A DNA stretch of 64,000 nt from JBKPRX01 sp046734795 (GCA_046734795.1 JBKPRX010000011.1:3560-67559); one strand, 5' to 3'. Positions 40,937 through 49,975 are shown, counted from the first letter of the stretch. The notes: generated by a model from the letters alone, not told the origin. Program-made: numbers and translations.

Positions 40937-42639
40937 TCGGCGGCCGCGGCGCCGGTCAGCACGACCTCGTCACGGAGCTCGCGCTTGAGCACCTTGCCGG
41001 TCGCTGTACGCGGAAGCGGCTCGCCGCGGAAGAAGATCGGTCCTGGAACCTTGAACCGTGCAATGCGCGCGGCGACCCACTCGCGCAGCTCGTCGGCGTT
41101 CACTGAAGCACCCGGCTTGAGGTTGACGATCGCCGCTACCTCCTCGCCGACTTCCTCGTCCGGCAGTCCGACCACGGCCACGTCGTCGATCGCAGGGTGC
41201 TCGAACATGACGGCTTCGACCTCCGCGCAGTAGACGTTCTCGCCGCCGCGGATGACGACGTCCTTGAGGCGATCGACGACGTAGACGAGCCCATCGTCGT
41301 CGACGTAGCCGAGATCGCCGGTGTGGAACCACTCGTCGGTGAAGCTTGCGGCGGTCTCCGCAGGCTTGTTCCAGTAGCCGCGGATGACGTTCGGGCCGCG
41401 GAACCACAGCTCGCCGACGCTGCCGGTCGGCGCGTCTTCTTCAGTGGTCGGGTCGACGACGCGCATGTCTGCGCCGACAACGGGCCGGCCGACGCTGTCC
41501 GGGTTCTGCACGTACTGCTCGCCGGAGTTGATGACGACGGCGGAGGTCGTCTCCGTCAACCCGTAGCCGTTCGCGGGTGCGACCGCGGACGAGAAGTGGC
41601 TGTCGATTCGCCGGATCAGATCCGGCGGGACCGGCGCGCCTCCTGAGGCGAGGCCCGCGAGGCTCGACACGTCGTGCCGGGCGAGCTCGGGCGAGTGGAG
41701 CAGCTGGCGCATCGTCTTCGGGACGGCCGCGATCGAATTCACGCCCTCGCGTTCGACGAGTTCGAGCGCCTTTGCGACGTCCCAGCGATACAGCAGCACG
41801 AGCTTCGAGCCCGTCAAGGCCGTGTACTGCATACCCGTCTGACCCGCGATGTGGAAGATGGGAAACGTCGTCATGTACACGGGCTGATCCGGCGGCGGCT
41901 CCTCGCCGCTCATCGTCAGCGCGAGCGCGGCGTTGAGCGCAGTGTTCATGAGGTTCGTGACGTGGTTCCGGTGCGTGCCGACGGCGCCCTTCGGCGTGCC
42001 GGTCGTGCCCGACGTGTAGAGGATCGTCGCGTCGTCCTCGGGCGCGATCTCCACATCCGGTAGCGATGCGTCGCGGTCGAGCGCGGCGCGCACGTCCTCC
42101 CAGCGCTCGCCGCCGTCGGGCAGTCGGCCCTCGTGACGCACCGCGATGACGCCCCGGAGATCGAGCTCCGGAAGCACGTCGCGAATGACGTCGATGCGTT
42201 CGCCGTCTGCGACGAGCAAGCGCGCGCCCGAATCCTCCAACGCGTAACGCATCTCGCGCGCCGTCCACCATGCATTGAGCGGTACCACGATGAGGCCGAG
42301 CGCGATCGATCCCCAGAAGACGAGCGGCCACTCGGGGTAGTTCCGCATCGCGACCGCGATCCGGTCGCCCTGCTCGAGGCCGTACTCGTCGCGCAGGCGA
42401 GCAGCGAGCCCGCCGGCGACCGCGAGGAGCTCTTGGTACGTGTAGCGCTCGTCCTCGTAGACGACCGCGTCGCGCTCCGCAAATGCAGCGCTCGCTTCGA
42501 GCACGACGCGCAGCGTCGGCGGCGCGTTGCGGAAGACGCGCATCGGCACGCCGCGCACGGTTTCCAAGACCACCTCGAAGTCCGCGCCCGCCGCGGTCAG
42601 CGCGCGGAGGGCTTCGTCGCGGGTCATCGTCGTCGGCAT
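40933..42639 (-). CDS. Acyl-CoA synthetase, class I adenylate-forming
   Basis: A 568-residue AMP-dependent ligase: P-loop ILYTSGTTGTPKGAV (about residue 212), A5 motif NGYGLTETTSA, A7 region YHTGDLGYVDDDG (as WFHTGDLGYVDDDGLVYVV), A8 RLKDVVIRGGENVYCAEVEA, and A10 Lys in RTATGKVLKREL. It should activate a carboxylic acid to its acyl-CoA via acyl-AMP. The chain length or aromatic preference is unknown. It is the first gene of the operon with the SDR and divergent from the enoyl-CoA hydratase. Confidence 0.92.
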   Translation of the reverse strand: MPTTMTRDEALRALTAAGADFEVVLETVRGVPMRVFRNAPPTLRVVLEASAAFAERDAVVYEDERYTYQELLAVAGGLAARLRDEYGLEQGDRIAVAMRNYPEWPLVFWGSIALGLIVVPLNAWWTAREMRYALEDSGARLLVADGERIDVIRDVLPELDLRGVIAVRHEGRLPDGGERWEDVRAALDRDASLPDVEIAPEDDATILYTSGTTGTPKGAVGTHRNHVTNLMNTALNAALALTMSGEEPPPDQPVYMTTFPIFHIAGQTGMQYTALTGSKLVLLYRWDVAKALELVEREGVNSIAAVPKTMRQLLHSPELARHDVSSLAGLASGGAPVPPDLIRRIDSHFSSAVAPANGYGLTETTSAVVINSGEQYVQNPDSVGRPVVGADMRVVDPTTEEDAPTGSVGELWFRGPNVIRGYWNKPAETAASFTDEWFHTGDLGYVDDDGLVYVVDRLKDVVIRGGENVYCAEVEAVMFEHPAIDDVAVVGLPDEEVGEEVAAIVNLKPGASVNADELREWVAARIARFKVPGPIFFRGEPLPRTATGKVLKRELRDEVVLTGAAAAE

Positions 42640-42776
42640 CTCGTTCCAGGGCTCGCGCTGGTCGGAAGGCGTCCTATGTTATGGGCGTGACGCCGCCGTC
42701 ACCGACCGAAACGGGCATCCGCACCGAGCTCGCGGACGGCATCGCGCCCGTTGGCGTCTCGCTTTACGATGCCCTC

Positions 42777-43574
42777 ATGGGTGAGCGCGTCCGCGTGGAG
42801 GTCGAAGACCGCATCGCCGTCGTCACGTTGACCCGGCCGGAGAAGCACAACGCGCTCGACCCCGAGATGTTCGCGGCGATCCGTGCGGCGGCAGAGGGAG
42901 TCGCCTCGACGCCGGCGATCCGCGCGGTCGTCCTGCACGGCGAAGGACCGAGCTTCTGCTCCGGGCTCGACACGACCTCGTTCGGCGACTTGTCGTCCGA
43001 CTTGATCGAGCGTGCACCCGGACGTCGCGCCAACCCCGCGCAACAGCTCTGCACCGACTGGATCGATCTGCCCGTTCCTGTGATCGCGGCGATCCACGGA
43101 GCGTGCTTCGGCGGCGGACTGCAGATGGCTCTCGGTGCCGACATTCGCATCGCCGCGCCCGACGCACGCCTCAGCATCCGCGAAGTGCGGTGGGGGCTCG
43201 TGCCGGACATGGGCATCACAGCCGCCTTGCCGCGGCTCGTGCGGCTCGACGTCGCCAAGGAGCTGACGTACACCGGCCGCGTCGTCGACGGGCAGGAGGC
43301 GCTCGCGCTCGGGCTCGTCACACGCGTGGCCGACGATCCGCAGACTGCCGCGTTCGCGTTGGCGCGCGAGATCGCAGCGCGCTCGCCTGACGCGGTGCGC
43401 GCAGCGAAGCGTCTCTACGAGGAGGCATGGCCCGCGAGCGAAGGCGATGCGCTTGCCCTCGAAAGCGAGCTTCAGAGCAGCCTGATCGGAACGCCGAATC
43501 AGATCGCCGCGATCACGGGCGGAAACGAGCCGGATCCGAATGTGTTCGCCGACGCTGATAGGGTCGCGCTCTGA
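42777..43574 (+). CDS. Enoyl-CoA hydratase/isomerase family protein
   Basis: A 265-residue crotonase-fold enzyme: RIAVVTLTRPEKHNALDPEM at the start, oxyanion-hole segments GEGPSFCSGLDTTSFGD and IHGACFGGGLQMALGADIRI, and the REVRWGLVPDMG segment where the second catalytic Glu is usually found (here Asp). It is likely a beta-oxidation-type hydratase or isomerase acting with the nearby thiolase and synthetase. ATG 42777 matches family length, and TACGAT seven bases upstream could give a leaderless mRNA; ATG 42681 (with GGAAGG) would add 32 residues. Confidence 0.87.
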   Translation: MGERVRVEVEDRIAVVTLTRPEKHNALDPEMFAAIRAAAEGVASTPAIRAVVLHGEGPSFCSGLDTTSFGDLSSDLIERAPGRRANPAQQLCTDWIDLPVPVIAAIHGACFGGGLQMALGADIRIAAPDARLSIREVRWGLVPDMGITAALPRLVRLDVAKELTYTGRVVDGQEALALGLVTRVADDPQTAAFALAREIAARSPDAVRAAKRLYEEAWPASEGDALALESELQSSLIGTPNQIAAITGGNEPDPNVFADADRVAL

Positions 43575-43948
43575 TGATTCGCTGGCTCCTCATCTCGTGG
43601 GTCGGAAACGCCGTCGTGCTCGGAGTGACCGCCGCGATCTTGAACGGCGTCTCCGTCAACGATTCGTTCTGGACGCTGGTCTGGGCGGCGCTCGTGTTCG
43701 GCATCCTCAACACGATCCTGAAGCCAATCCTCAAGATCATCACGTTCCCGTTCGCGATCATCACGCTCGGCCTCGCCTGGTTCTTCGTCTCGATGCTGAT
43801 GCTCTGGCTGACGGATCTCATCGTCGGCGCATTCGACATCGACGGCTTCTGGAACTACGTGTGGGCCACGATCATCGTGTGGATCGTCAACGTCGTGATC
43901 GACGCGCTCTTCCGCGACGAGCGTCAGGGCACGCTCGCGACCGCGTAG
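43574..43948 (+). CDS. Phage-holin-family four-TM membrane protein
   Basis: A 124-residue protein with four helices and the DUF360/'phage holin family' pattern (LVWAALVFGILNTILKPILK, ITFPFAIITLGLAWFFVSML). The same kind of domain is fused to a phosphodiesterase at 895. The ATG overlaps the enoyl-CoA hydratase stop by one base. These are chromosomal housekeeping-type proteins of unknown function, not lysis proteins; no endolysin is near. Confidence 0.82.
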   Translation: MIRWLLISWVGNAVVLGVTAAILNGVSVNDSFWTLVWAALVFGILNTILKPILKIITFPFAIITLGLAWFFVSMLMLWLTDLIVGAFDIDGFWNYVWATIIVWIVNVVIDALFRDERQGTLATA

Positions 43949-44535
43949 AAGCGCTTCGTCGCGACCTCGACACCTTCGTACGGCTCGCGCTCGACCACGC
44001 GCTCGACGGCGAAGCCGCTTTTCTCGAGGAGCGCGCTGACCTCGTCGGGCTCGAAGAAGCGAAAGTCGAGATCGACGGCGCGGCTCCAGAGCTCGTCGAA
44101 GTGCTCGATGCTCGAGCCTCGATGGAAGCTCGCCAGGAAGATCCCGCCCGGTGCGACCACGCGCGCAACTTCGGTGGACGCCGTGACGAACTCGTCGTCG
44201 GCGAAATGGATGAACGAGTAGAACGCGACGGCGGCCGCGAACACGCCGTCGTCGAACGGAAGCTTTCGCTGGTCGGCGACGTCGAACGCGAGCTCCGGAT
44301 TCAGCCGGCGGCCTTCGGCGACCATCGCCGGCGAGAGATCGACACCGCGGACGTCGGCGCCGCGCTCTTACAGGTAGCGCGTGACGTGTCCGGGGCCGCA
44401 GCCGAGATCGACGACCGCACCGGACGCCCGCGCGGCGATCTCGTCGAGGAGGGCGCGGTCGACCGGCTTGCGTTCGAGCTCGGCGAACAGGCGCGCGCTG
44501 TACTCGGCAGCGAGCGTGTCGTAGCTCGCGCGCAC
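43924..44535 (-). pseudogene. SAM-dependent methyltransferase interrupted by a stop codon
   Basis: The frame reads VRASYDTLAAEYSARLFAEL, then VVDLGCGPGHVTRYL (SAM motif I), then TAA at 44368-44370, then ERGADVRGVDLSPAMVAEGR and the rest of a class I methyltransferase (LPFDDGVFAAAVAFYSFIHF). Both halves are in the same frame, so a single substitution, for example CAA to TAA, explains the break. Restart at the later GTG (44325) would lack the SAM motif. Its GTG start lies seven bases after the cupin stop; both genes share an operon and both are damaged. Confidence 0.82.
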
Positions 44536-44542
44536 GCGATCG

Positions 44543-44900
44543 TCAGCGCGTATAACGATCGGTCCCGGTGAAGTGCAGAGAGACGTACTCCTCGTCGCCG
44601 ATCACCCAGCTGTCGTGACCGGCGGGGATGTTGAACAGATCGCCGGGGCCGAGGGTCAGCTCGCTGCCGTCGCGCATCTTCACGGCGGCTTGGCCCGAGA
44701 CGACGAGGCCGACGTGCTCGACCTCGCAGAGCTCGGTTCCGGCGGTCGGCCGGATGTGCTCTGTCCAGCGCCAGCCCGGTTTGTAGATCGCGCGCCCGAT
44801 CTCCACGCCCGCCGGCGTCGAAGCGCTCGAAGCGACCGAACGGGAACGACGTGACGCTGGTCGGATCTGACAGATTGACGACTGAAACCGTGGTCGGCAT
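44543..44900 (-). pseudogene. Cupin-domain protein with frameshift
   Basis: From ATG 44900 the sequence reads MPTTVSVVNLSDPTSVTSFP, FGRFERFDAGG, and then continues in a different frame as VEIGRAIYKPGWRWTEHI ... GDLFNIPAGHDSWVIGDEEYV, a cupin barrel. One extra C/G in the 44808-44810 run is enough to break the frame; without it the product would be a normal small cupin of about 118 residues. It is divergent from the AraC-type regulator and upstream of the broken methyltransferase. Confidence 0.8.
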
Positions 44901-44948
44901 GGCGGGATCGTCGCAACTTCTCGGGCTGGCGTCTTGGACGTTCTTGCG

Positions 44949-45752
44949 ATGAACGCGCAGACCGAGCAAGCGCGCTTTCTCCGGCCCGCAGCGCTGCGCG
45001 GCGTCGAGGCGCTGCATGCGCAGTTTGTCCATCACCGCTACGCGCCGCACGTGCACGACTGTTGGGTGATCGCGTGCGTCGACCGGGGCGCGGCACGCTT
45101 CGAGCTCCAAGGGCGAGAGCACACGGCGCCGGCGGAAAGCGCATTCGTGATCCCGCCCGGTGCGGTCCACACCGGCGAGTCGGCGGCTGCGGGCGGCTAT
45201 GCGTACCGCGTTCTCTACGTCGACTCCGACGGCGGTGCGAGCGATCCGGGCGTGCTCGACGGCCGGCCGTTTGCCGGCGCGCCGGTCGTGGAGAACCGAC
45301 GCCTTCTCGTCAAATTGCGGCGGACGCACGATCTGCTCCTTCTGCGCGGGCATGCGCTCGAGCAAGGAGAAGCGGTTACGGCCGTTTGTCGGCTCCTCTC
45401 GGAGCTCACCGCGCCGCACGCGCGGGAGAGGCGCGCCGCGCATCCCGCCGTCGGCCGCGCGAAGTCATTCGTCGAAGAACGCTGGCGTGAAAACTTCACC
45501 GTGACCGAGCTCGCGGACGCTGCGGGTCTCTCCCCGTTTCACCTCATACGGCTTTTCCGGCGCGACGTCGGCATGCCGCCCTCGGCCTATCGGCGCTCGC
45601 TGCGTGTGCTGGCGGCGCAGCGAATGCTCCGCAGAGGCGAAGCCATTCGCGACGTCGCACTCGCATGCGGCTTCTACGACCAAGCTCATCTCACGAGACA
45701 CTTCAAGGCGACGACCGGCGTGACACCCGCACGCTACGCGCAGGCGATGTGA
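44949..45752 (+). CDS. AraC family transcription regulator
   Basis: A 267-residue regulator. An N-terminal cupin-like ligand domain (residues 1-150; HRYAPHVHDCWVIACVDRGA, AFVIPPGAVHTGE) is followed by a C-terminal AraC HTH pair (FTVTELADAAGLSPFHLIRL and RRGEAIRDVALACGFYDQAH, then LTRHFKATTGVTPARY). ATG 44949 (MNAQTEQARF) is a natural start; TTG 44934 would add five residues. It is divergently placed 48 bases from the cupin gene, its likely target. Since the targets are broken it may now regulate only other sites. Confidence 0.88.
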   Translation: MNAQTEQARFLRPAALRGVEALHAQFVHHRYAPHVHDCWVIACVDRGAARFELQGREHTAPAESAFVIPPGAVHTGESAAAGGYAYRVLYVDSDGGASDPGVLDGRPFAGAPVVENRRLLVKLRRTHDLLLLRGHALEQGEAVTAVCRLLSELTAPHARERRAAHPAVGRAKSFVEERWRENFTVTELADAAGLSPFHLIRLFRRDVGMPPSAYRRSLRVLAAQRMLRRGEAIRDVALACGFYDQAHLTRHFKATTGVTPARYAQAM

Positions 45753-45762
45753 GGTTCCTTCG

Positions 45763-46350
45763 TTGACGCTGCCCTACGAGCAGCACGACGCGAGAGTCCT
45801 CTTCTGGGCGCTCTTCGGCGTCTTCGCCCTCGGCGAATACGCGATGCGTCTCCGCGGCTGCTTGAGCCGAAGCGGGACGACGGCAGAGCGTTGGAGCCTC
45901 TTCGTCGTCTCGGCCGCAGCGGCGTTGGGGATCGTGGGCGGACTTCGGCTCGCAAAATGGAACGAAGGAACAGTCGGCGTCGGCCGTTGGCCGCTCTTCG
46001 TCCTCGGCCTGGTGCTGATGGCTGCCGGACTCGGTGTCCGCCAGTGGGCGATCCTCGTGCTTGGCCGGTTCTTCACCGTCGACGTACGGGTGCACGCGGA
46101 TCAGACCGTCGTCGATCGCGGCCCCTACCGGTGGGTGCGACACCCCTCCTACAGCGGGTTGATCGTCTTCTTCGTCGGTGTCGGCCTCGCTCTCGACAAC
46201 TGGGCGTCGCTCCTTGTGCTCGCGCTCGTTCCGACCGCGGGGCTGCTATTGCGCATTCGGTCCGAGGAGCGTGCATTGGACGACGCGCTCGGCGATCCGT
46301 ACCGCCGATACGCGGCGCGCCGCCGGCGCCTTTTTCCAGGCATCTGGTAG
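45763..46350 (+). CDS. Isoprenylcysteine carboxyl methyltransferase family membrane protein
   Basis: A 195-residue protein with about five helices and the C-terminal ICMT/PEMT signature: YRWVRHPSYSGLIVFFVGVG, then EERALDDALGDPYRRYAARR. The bacterial substrates of this family are usually unknown and need not be prenylated proteins. A TTG start is used, 10 bases after the AraC gene; translation may be coupled. Confidence 0.82.
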   Translation: MTLPYEQHDARVLFWALFGVFALGEYAMRLRGCLSRSGTTAERWSLFVVSAAAALGIVGGLRLAKWNEGTVGVGRWPLFVLGLVLMAAGLGVRQWAILVLGRFFTVDVRVHADQTVVDRGPYRWVRHPSYSGLIVFFVGVGLALDNWASLLVLALVPTAGLLLRIRSEERALDDALGDPYRRYAARRRRLFPGIW

Positions 46351-46403
46351 GTCGCGCCGGATGTCTCGATGACTTTCGGGCGGACGTAATGTCTTATGTC
46401 GCG

Positions 46404-47462
46404 ATGAACACGCTTCAGGATCTGCTCGACGCGGCTGCGGCCGAGGAAGCGCTGCCCGGCGCGTCGGCGCTCGTTGCACGCGGCGACGACGTCGAGATCG
46501 CGAGTGTCGGCGAGATCGAGCCCGACTCGATCGTGCGCGTCGCGTCGGTCACGAAGCCGATCACCGCCGCCGGTGTGATGCTGCTCGTCGATGAAGGCCG
46601 AGTCGCGCTCGAGGATCCGATCGCGCGCTGGCTGCCGGAGCTCGCGTCGCCGGACGTCGTGCGCACGCCGGCGAGTCCGGTGGATGACGTTCTTCCTGCC
46701 GCACGTCCGATCACCGTCGAGGACGTGCTCACGTTCCGCGCGGGGTGGGGGTTTCCGTCCGACTTCACGCTGCCGGCGGTGTCGGAGCTCTTTTCGAAGC
46801 TGCCGCCTTTGGCAAGCACGCAAACCCCGGACGAATGGGTGCAGACGCTCGCGGGCGTGCCGATGCTGCATCAACCCGGCCAGGCGTGGCTCTACAACAC
46901 GTGCTCCGACATCCAGGGCGTGCTCGTCGCGCGCGCCTCGGGTCGCTCGCTGCCGGAGTTTCTCGCGGAGCGGATCTTCGAGCCGCTCGGCATGGTCGAC
47001 ACGGGATTCCACGCTTCCGCGGACCGAGCCGACCGGCTGGCGCCCTTCCACGGCTCGGTGCCCGGCCTCGACGACCCGTCGCGCTTCACGAAGCCGCCGA
47101 GCTTCCCGTCGGGCGCGGGCGGGCTCGTCTCGACGGCCGCCGATTTGCACCGCTTCGGACGCATGCTGCTCGACGGCGGCGCCGGCCTGCTGTCACGCGA
47201 CGCCGTGCGGTCGATGACGACCGACCACCTGACGGCCGAGCAGCGCGCCGCGTCGACGTTGTTCCTCGAAGGAGCAGGCTGGGGCTTCGGCGGCTCGGTT
47301 GCAGCAGACGGCCGCTACGGCTGGATCGGCGGCACCGGCACGGCAGCGCACGTCATGCCCTCGACAGACACAGTCGGCATCCTGCTCACGCAGGTGGCGA
47401 TGACAGGGCCGACGTCGACGCCGCTGATGCGCCGGTTCTGGGACTACGCATTCGACGCGTAA
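46404..47462 (+). CDS. Serine hydrolase, beta-lactamase class C/esterase family
   Basis: A 352-residue protein with the SxxK motif in VASVTKPITAAGVMLL (Ser near residue 53) and the Tyr element in LYNTCSDIQGVLVARASG (near residue 167), plus GWIGGTGTAAHVMPS near the C-terminus in the HxG/KTG-like position. There is no signal peptide, so it is probably a cytoplasmic esterase or peptidase rather than a beta-lactamase. ATG 46404 (MNTLQDLLDAAAAEEALPGA) fits the family; ATG 46389 would add five residues. TTATGT just upstream could be a -10 box. Confidence 0.85.
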   Translation: MNTLQDLLDAAAAEEALPGASALVARGDDVEIASVGEIEPDSIVRVASVTKPITAAGVMLLVDEGRVALEDPIARWLPELASPDVVRTPASPVDDVLPAARPITVEDVLTFRAGWGFPSDFTLPAVSELFSKLPPLASTQTPDEWVQTLAGVPMLHQPGQAWLYNTCSDIQGVLVARASGRSLPEFLAERIFEPLGMVDTGFHASADRADRLAPFHGSVPGLDDPSRFTKPPSFPSGAGGLVSTAADLHRFGRMLLDGGAGLLSRDAVRSMTTDHLTAEQRAASTLFLEGAGWGFGGSVAADGRYGWIGGTGTAAHVMPSTDTVGILLTQVAMTGPTSTPLMRRFWDYAFDA

Positions 47463-47481
47463 GACGCAACGCCGAAGCGGG

Positions 47482-48315
47482 TCAGGCTCGCGCGATCAGG
47501 TAGTGGAACTCGTTCGAGAGCCGATAGGCGCCCTCGGCGTTGCGGTACGGGGCGAGGCCGTCGACGATCGCCTGCTTGAACTCGGCCTCGCGCTCCGGTC
47601 CGACGATCACTGCGAGTCCTGCGACAGCGACGAGCGCGCGCTCGAGCGTCTCCGTGTCGGGGTACTCGATCGTCACGCTCGCGTCGAACTCGCTCTCGGG
47701 CGTCAACCCTGCCTCGAGCGCGATGCCGCGGAGCACGCCGGGTTGTGAGAGATCGGGATCCGGCGGCGCATCGGGCGGTCGCGGCGGAAGGAACGGCCGC
47801 GCGATCTGCTTCATCGCCTCGAGGTCGCACCGCTCGTGCGCGCCCCACACTTGAATCACGACCTGAGCCCCGGGCTTCGCTACACGGCGCGCGTCGCGCA
47901 GCGCGGCCACCATGTCGTTCGCGAAGAAGAAGGAATTGAAGCCGGTGACGAGGTCGAAGGTGTCGTCCTCCCACGGCAGATCTTCCATCTCGCCGACGCG
48001 CAAGTCGGCGGCCGGCACGCGGTCGTGCGCGAACGCGATCAGTGATTCGGAAGCGTCGAGGCCGTGAGCGACGCCGCCGCGCGCGGCGACGATGCCAAGA
48101 AACGCGCCCGCCCCGCAGCCGACGTCGAGCACGTGCCAGCCGGCCTGCAGCCCCGTGCGGACTAGGGCGGCCTCATACGTCGGAGCCTGCAGATCCTCGT
48201 TGATTGCCCAGTCGGCGGGTCGGGCACCCCAGAGCGGTCCCCATCTCGATGCACTGCCCGTCGTGGCGGCTGAAGCGGCGGACACGGCCTCTCCTTCGCG
48301 TAGACTACGATTCAT
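47482..48315 (-). CDS. Class I SAM-dependent methyltransferase
   Basis: A 277-residue methyltransferase. SAM motif I is HVLDVGCGAGAFLGIVAARG (about residue 62), then GLDASESLIAFA (motif post I) and FDLVTGFNSFFFANDMV (motif II). The C-terminal half is the substrate part. ATG 48315 lies inside the palindrome shared with the divergent PadR gene, so this gene is probably a direct PadR target. The transcript may be nearly leaderless. The substrate is unknown. Confidence 0.87.
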   Translation of the reverse strand: MNRSLREGEAVSAASAATTGSASRWGPLWGARPADWAINEDLQAPTYEAALVRTGLQAGWHVLDVGCGAGAFLGIVAARGGVAHGLDASESLIAFAHDRVPAADLRVGEMEDLPWEDDTFDLVTGFNSFFFANDMVAALRDARRVAKPGAQVVIQVWGAHERCDLEAMKQIARPFLPPRPPDAPPDPDLSQPGVLRGIALEAGLTPESEFDASVTIEYPDTETLERALVAVAGLAVIVGPEREAEFKQAIVDGLAPYRNAEGAYRLSNEFHYLIARA

Positions 48316-48337
48316 AGTTATAGACTATGGGTCGTAG
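48305..48337. promoter_or_regulatory. 33-bp palindromic operator over two divergent starts
   Basis: CTACGA-tt-CATAGT-tatag-ACTATG-gg-TCGTAG: two nested perfect 6-bp inverted repeats with symmetric 2-base gaps and a 5-base centre. It covers both ATGs (methyltransferase 48315, PadR 48327) and AT-rich -10-like sequences. A PadR dimer or pair of dimers bound here would block both genes. Confidence 0.8.
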
Positions 48338-48932
48338 CTTGGTCAACTCGGAGCTGACGCTTTTCTCGTACGAGATCCTCGGCCTCGTTGGACGCGAGGG
48401 CGCGGGCGCGCACGACCTTCTGCGCTTGGCGCAGCGCGGGCGGCTGCTCGCGTGGGCCGGCGAGAGCCAGTACTACACGGAGCCGAAGCGACTCGCCGAG
48501 CTCGGCTACCTCTCGTCGCGCAAGGAGCCGGGCAAGACCCGCGAGCGCACGGTTTACACCCTCACGGACAAAGGGCGCGAAGCCCTGGCCGAGTACGCGA
48601 GGACGCCGGTGCAGGTCACGCCGTTCAAGAGCGACCCGCTGCTGCGGCTCCTGATCTGCGATCTCGTCGGCGAAGAAGTCACGCGCGAGAGCATCAGCAC
48701 GCTTCGCGAGGACCTCGACGACCTCCGGCAGCGGCTCGATCAATCGGAGCAGGCGGCGCGCGAGCTGCCGCATCGCGAGAAGTACCTCTTGCTCACACTC
48801 GGTTTCTTGCAGCGGCTTCTCGACCTGCACGAACAGCTCGTCGACGATGTCGAGCGCGAGTTCGCCAACGCGCGGCCGGCTCGAGCACGACGGAAGAGGC
48901 GAACAACCGCGTCACCGCTCCGGCGCTCTTAG
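48327..48932 (+). CDS. PadR family transcription regulator
   Basis: A 201-residue regulator with the PadR winged helix: ELTLFSYEILGLVGREGAGA, YTEPKRLAELGYLSSRKEPG, and RTVYTLTDKGREALAEYART; the C-terminal half is a helical dimerisation domain (LREDLDDLRQRLDQSEQAAR) with a basic tail (RARRKRRTT). The ATG lies inside the palindrome at 48305-48337, a strong hint of autoregulation and of control of the divergent methyltransferase. Confidence 0.9.
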   Translation: MGRSLVNSELTLFSYEILGLVGREGAGAHDLLRLAQRGRLLAWAGESQYYTEPKRLAELGYLSSRKEPGKTRERTVYTLTDKGREALAEYARTPVQVTPFKSDPLLRLLICDLVGEEVTRESISTLREDLDDLRQRLDQSEQAARELPHREKYLLLTLGFLQRLLDLHEQLVDDVEREFANARPARARRKRRTTASPLRRS

Positions 48933-48941
48933 ACTCCGCGT

Positions 48942-49796
48942 GTGCCCGACTACGGCCACGAGCTCGAGTTCGGCGTGTTCGTGAATCCAAGTGCCGCGGA
49001 CGCGGAGAAGGCCGTTTCTCTTGCCGTCCTTGCCGAAGAGGTCGGGCTCGATCTCGTCGCGTTCCAGGATCACCCGTACCAGCCGCGACTGCTCGACAGC
49101 TGGACACTTCTCTCCTACGTTGCCGCACGCACGAGCCGGATCCGTCTCACGAACGACGTGCTCAATCTGCCGCTTCGGCTGCCGTCGGTCGTCGCGCGGG
49201 CGATCGCGACGCTCGACCTTCTGAGCGGCGGCCGCGCCGAACTCGGCATCGGCGCCGGGAACGCATGGGACGGGATCGAGGCCATGGGCGGACGCAGGCT
49301 CCGCCCTGGTCAGAGCGTCGACGCGCTCGAGGAGGCGATCGACGTCATCCGCTCGCTCTGGGACGTCGACGAGGCACAGGAGGCGAGCTTCGACGGCTCG
49401 TACTACCGGCTGCTCGGCGCGGCGCGTGGGCCGAAGCCGCGCCACAAGGTTCAGATCTGGGTCGGCGCCTACAAGCCGCGGATGCTGAACCTCGTCGGCC
49501 GCAAAGCCGACGGTTGGCTACCGAGCACGCCGTATCTGAAGCCGGGCGACCTCGCCGCCGGCAACGCTGCGATCGACGAAGCCGCATCGGCGGCGGGCCG
49601 CGATCCGCGCGAGATTCGCAGGCTCCTCAACACGGTCCCGCAGCCCGTCGAGGAGCTCACGCGGCTCGCGCTCGAGGACGGAATCAGCACGTTCGTCCTC
49701 ATCGGCGACGACGAGAGCGCGATGCGGACGCTTGCAGAGGAAGTCGCGCCGGCCGTACGCGAGCAGGTCGCGAGCGAGCGATCGCGACGCGGCTAA
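48942..49796 (+). CDS. LLM class flavin-dependent oxidoreductase
   Basis: A 284-residue luciferase-like monooxygenase: ELEFGVFVNPSAADAE at the start, VAFQDHPYQPRLLDSWTLLS, TNDVLNLPLRLPSVVARAIA, GIGAGNAWDGIEAMGG and QIWVGAYKPRMLNLVGRKAD are typical of F420 or FMN-dependent LLM proteins. The GTG start lies nine bases after the PadR stop, so it belongs to the PadR transcript. Which flavin it uses cannot be decided. Confidence 0.88.
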   Translation: MPDYGHELEFGVFVNPSAADAEKAVSLAVLAEEVGLDLVAFQDHPYQPRLLDSWTLLSYVAARTSRIRLTNDVLNLPLRLPSVVARAIATLDLLSGGRAELGIGAGNAWDGIEAMGGRRLRPGQSVDALEEAIDVIRSLWDVDEAQEASFDGSYYRLLGAARGPKPRHKVQIWVGAYKPRMLNLVGRKADGWLPSTPYLKPGDLAAGNAAIDEAASAAGRDPREIRRLLNTVPQPVEELTRLALEDGISTFVLIGDDESAMRTLAEEVAPAVREQVASERSRRG

Positions 49797-49975
49797 CGGC
49801 GCGACCGTAGCGCGTACCCCGCGACCGATACAGCAAGCAGGCTCGCCACTGCGAGGGGCAGCAGCCACCACGTACCGACAGCGACGGTGATCGCGAGCGC
49901 AACGACGACGCCTGCTGCGATGCGCCAGTCGTCGCCGACGACGAAGTCCCAGAGGAAACGCGCGAGCGTTTTCAC
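49793..49975 (-). CDS. Small two-TM protein, 60 residues
   Basis: A short frame VKTLARFLWDFVVGDDWRIA then GVVVALAITVAVGTWWLLPL, with two hydrophobic helices (about residues 18-35 and 37-54) and a basic C-terminus (LRSRR). The GTG start overlaps the stop of the preceding membrane-protein gene (GTGTGA), a common coupling layout. It probably works with that protein. The family is not recognised. Confidence 0.6.
   Translation of the reverse strand: MKTLARFLWDFVVGDDWRIAAGVVVALAITVAVGTWWLLPLAVASLLAVSVAGYALRSRR

Noticed and set aside
43574..43948. Prophage lysis holin
   Set aside because: No phage, endolysin or integrase gene is present; the family is chromosomal and the gene is attached to an acyl-CoA operon.
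44368..44370. In-frame TAA in the methyltransferase as programmed recoding
   Set aside because: TAA is not used for selenocysteine or pyrrolysine, there is no slippery sequence or stem-loop, and the neighbouring cupin is also broken; decay or sequence error is simpler.
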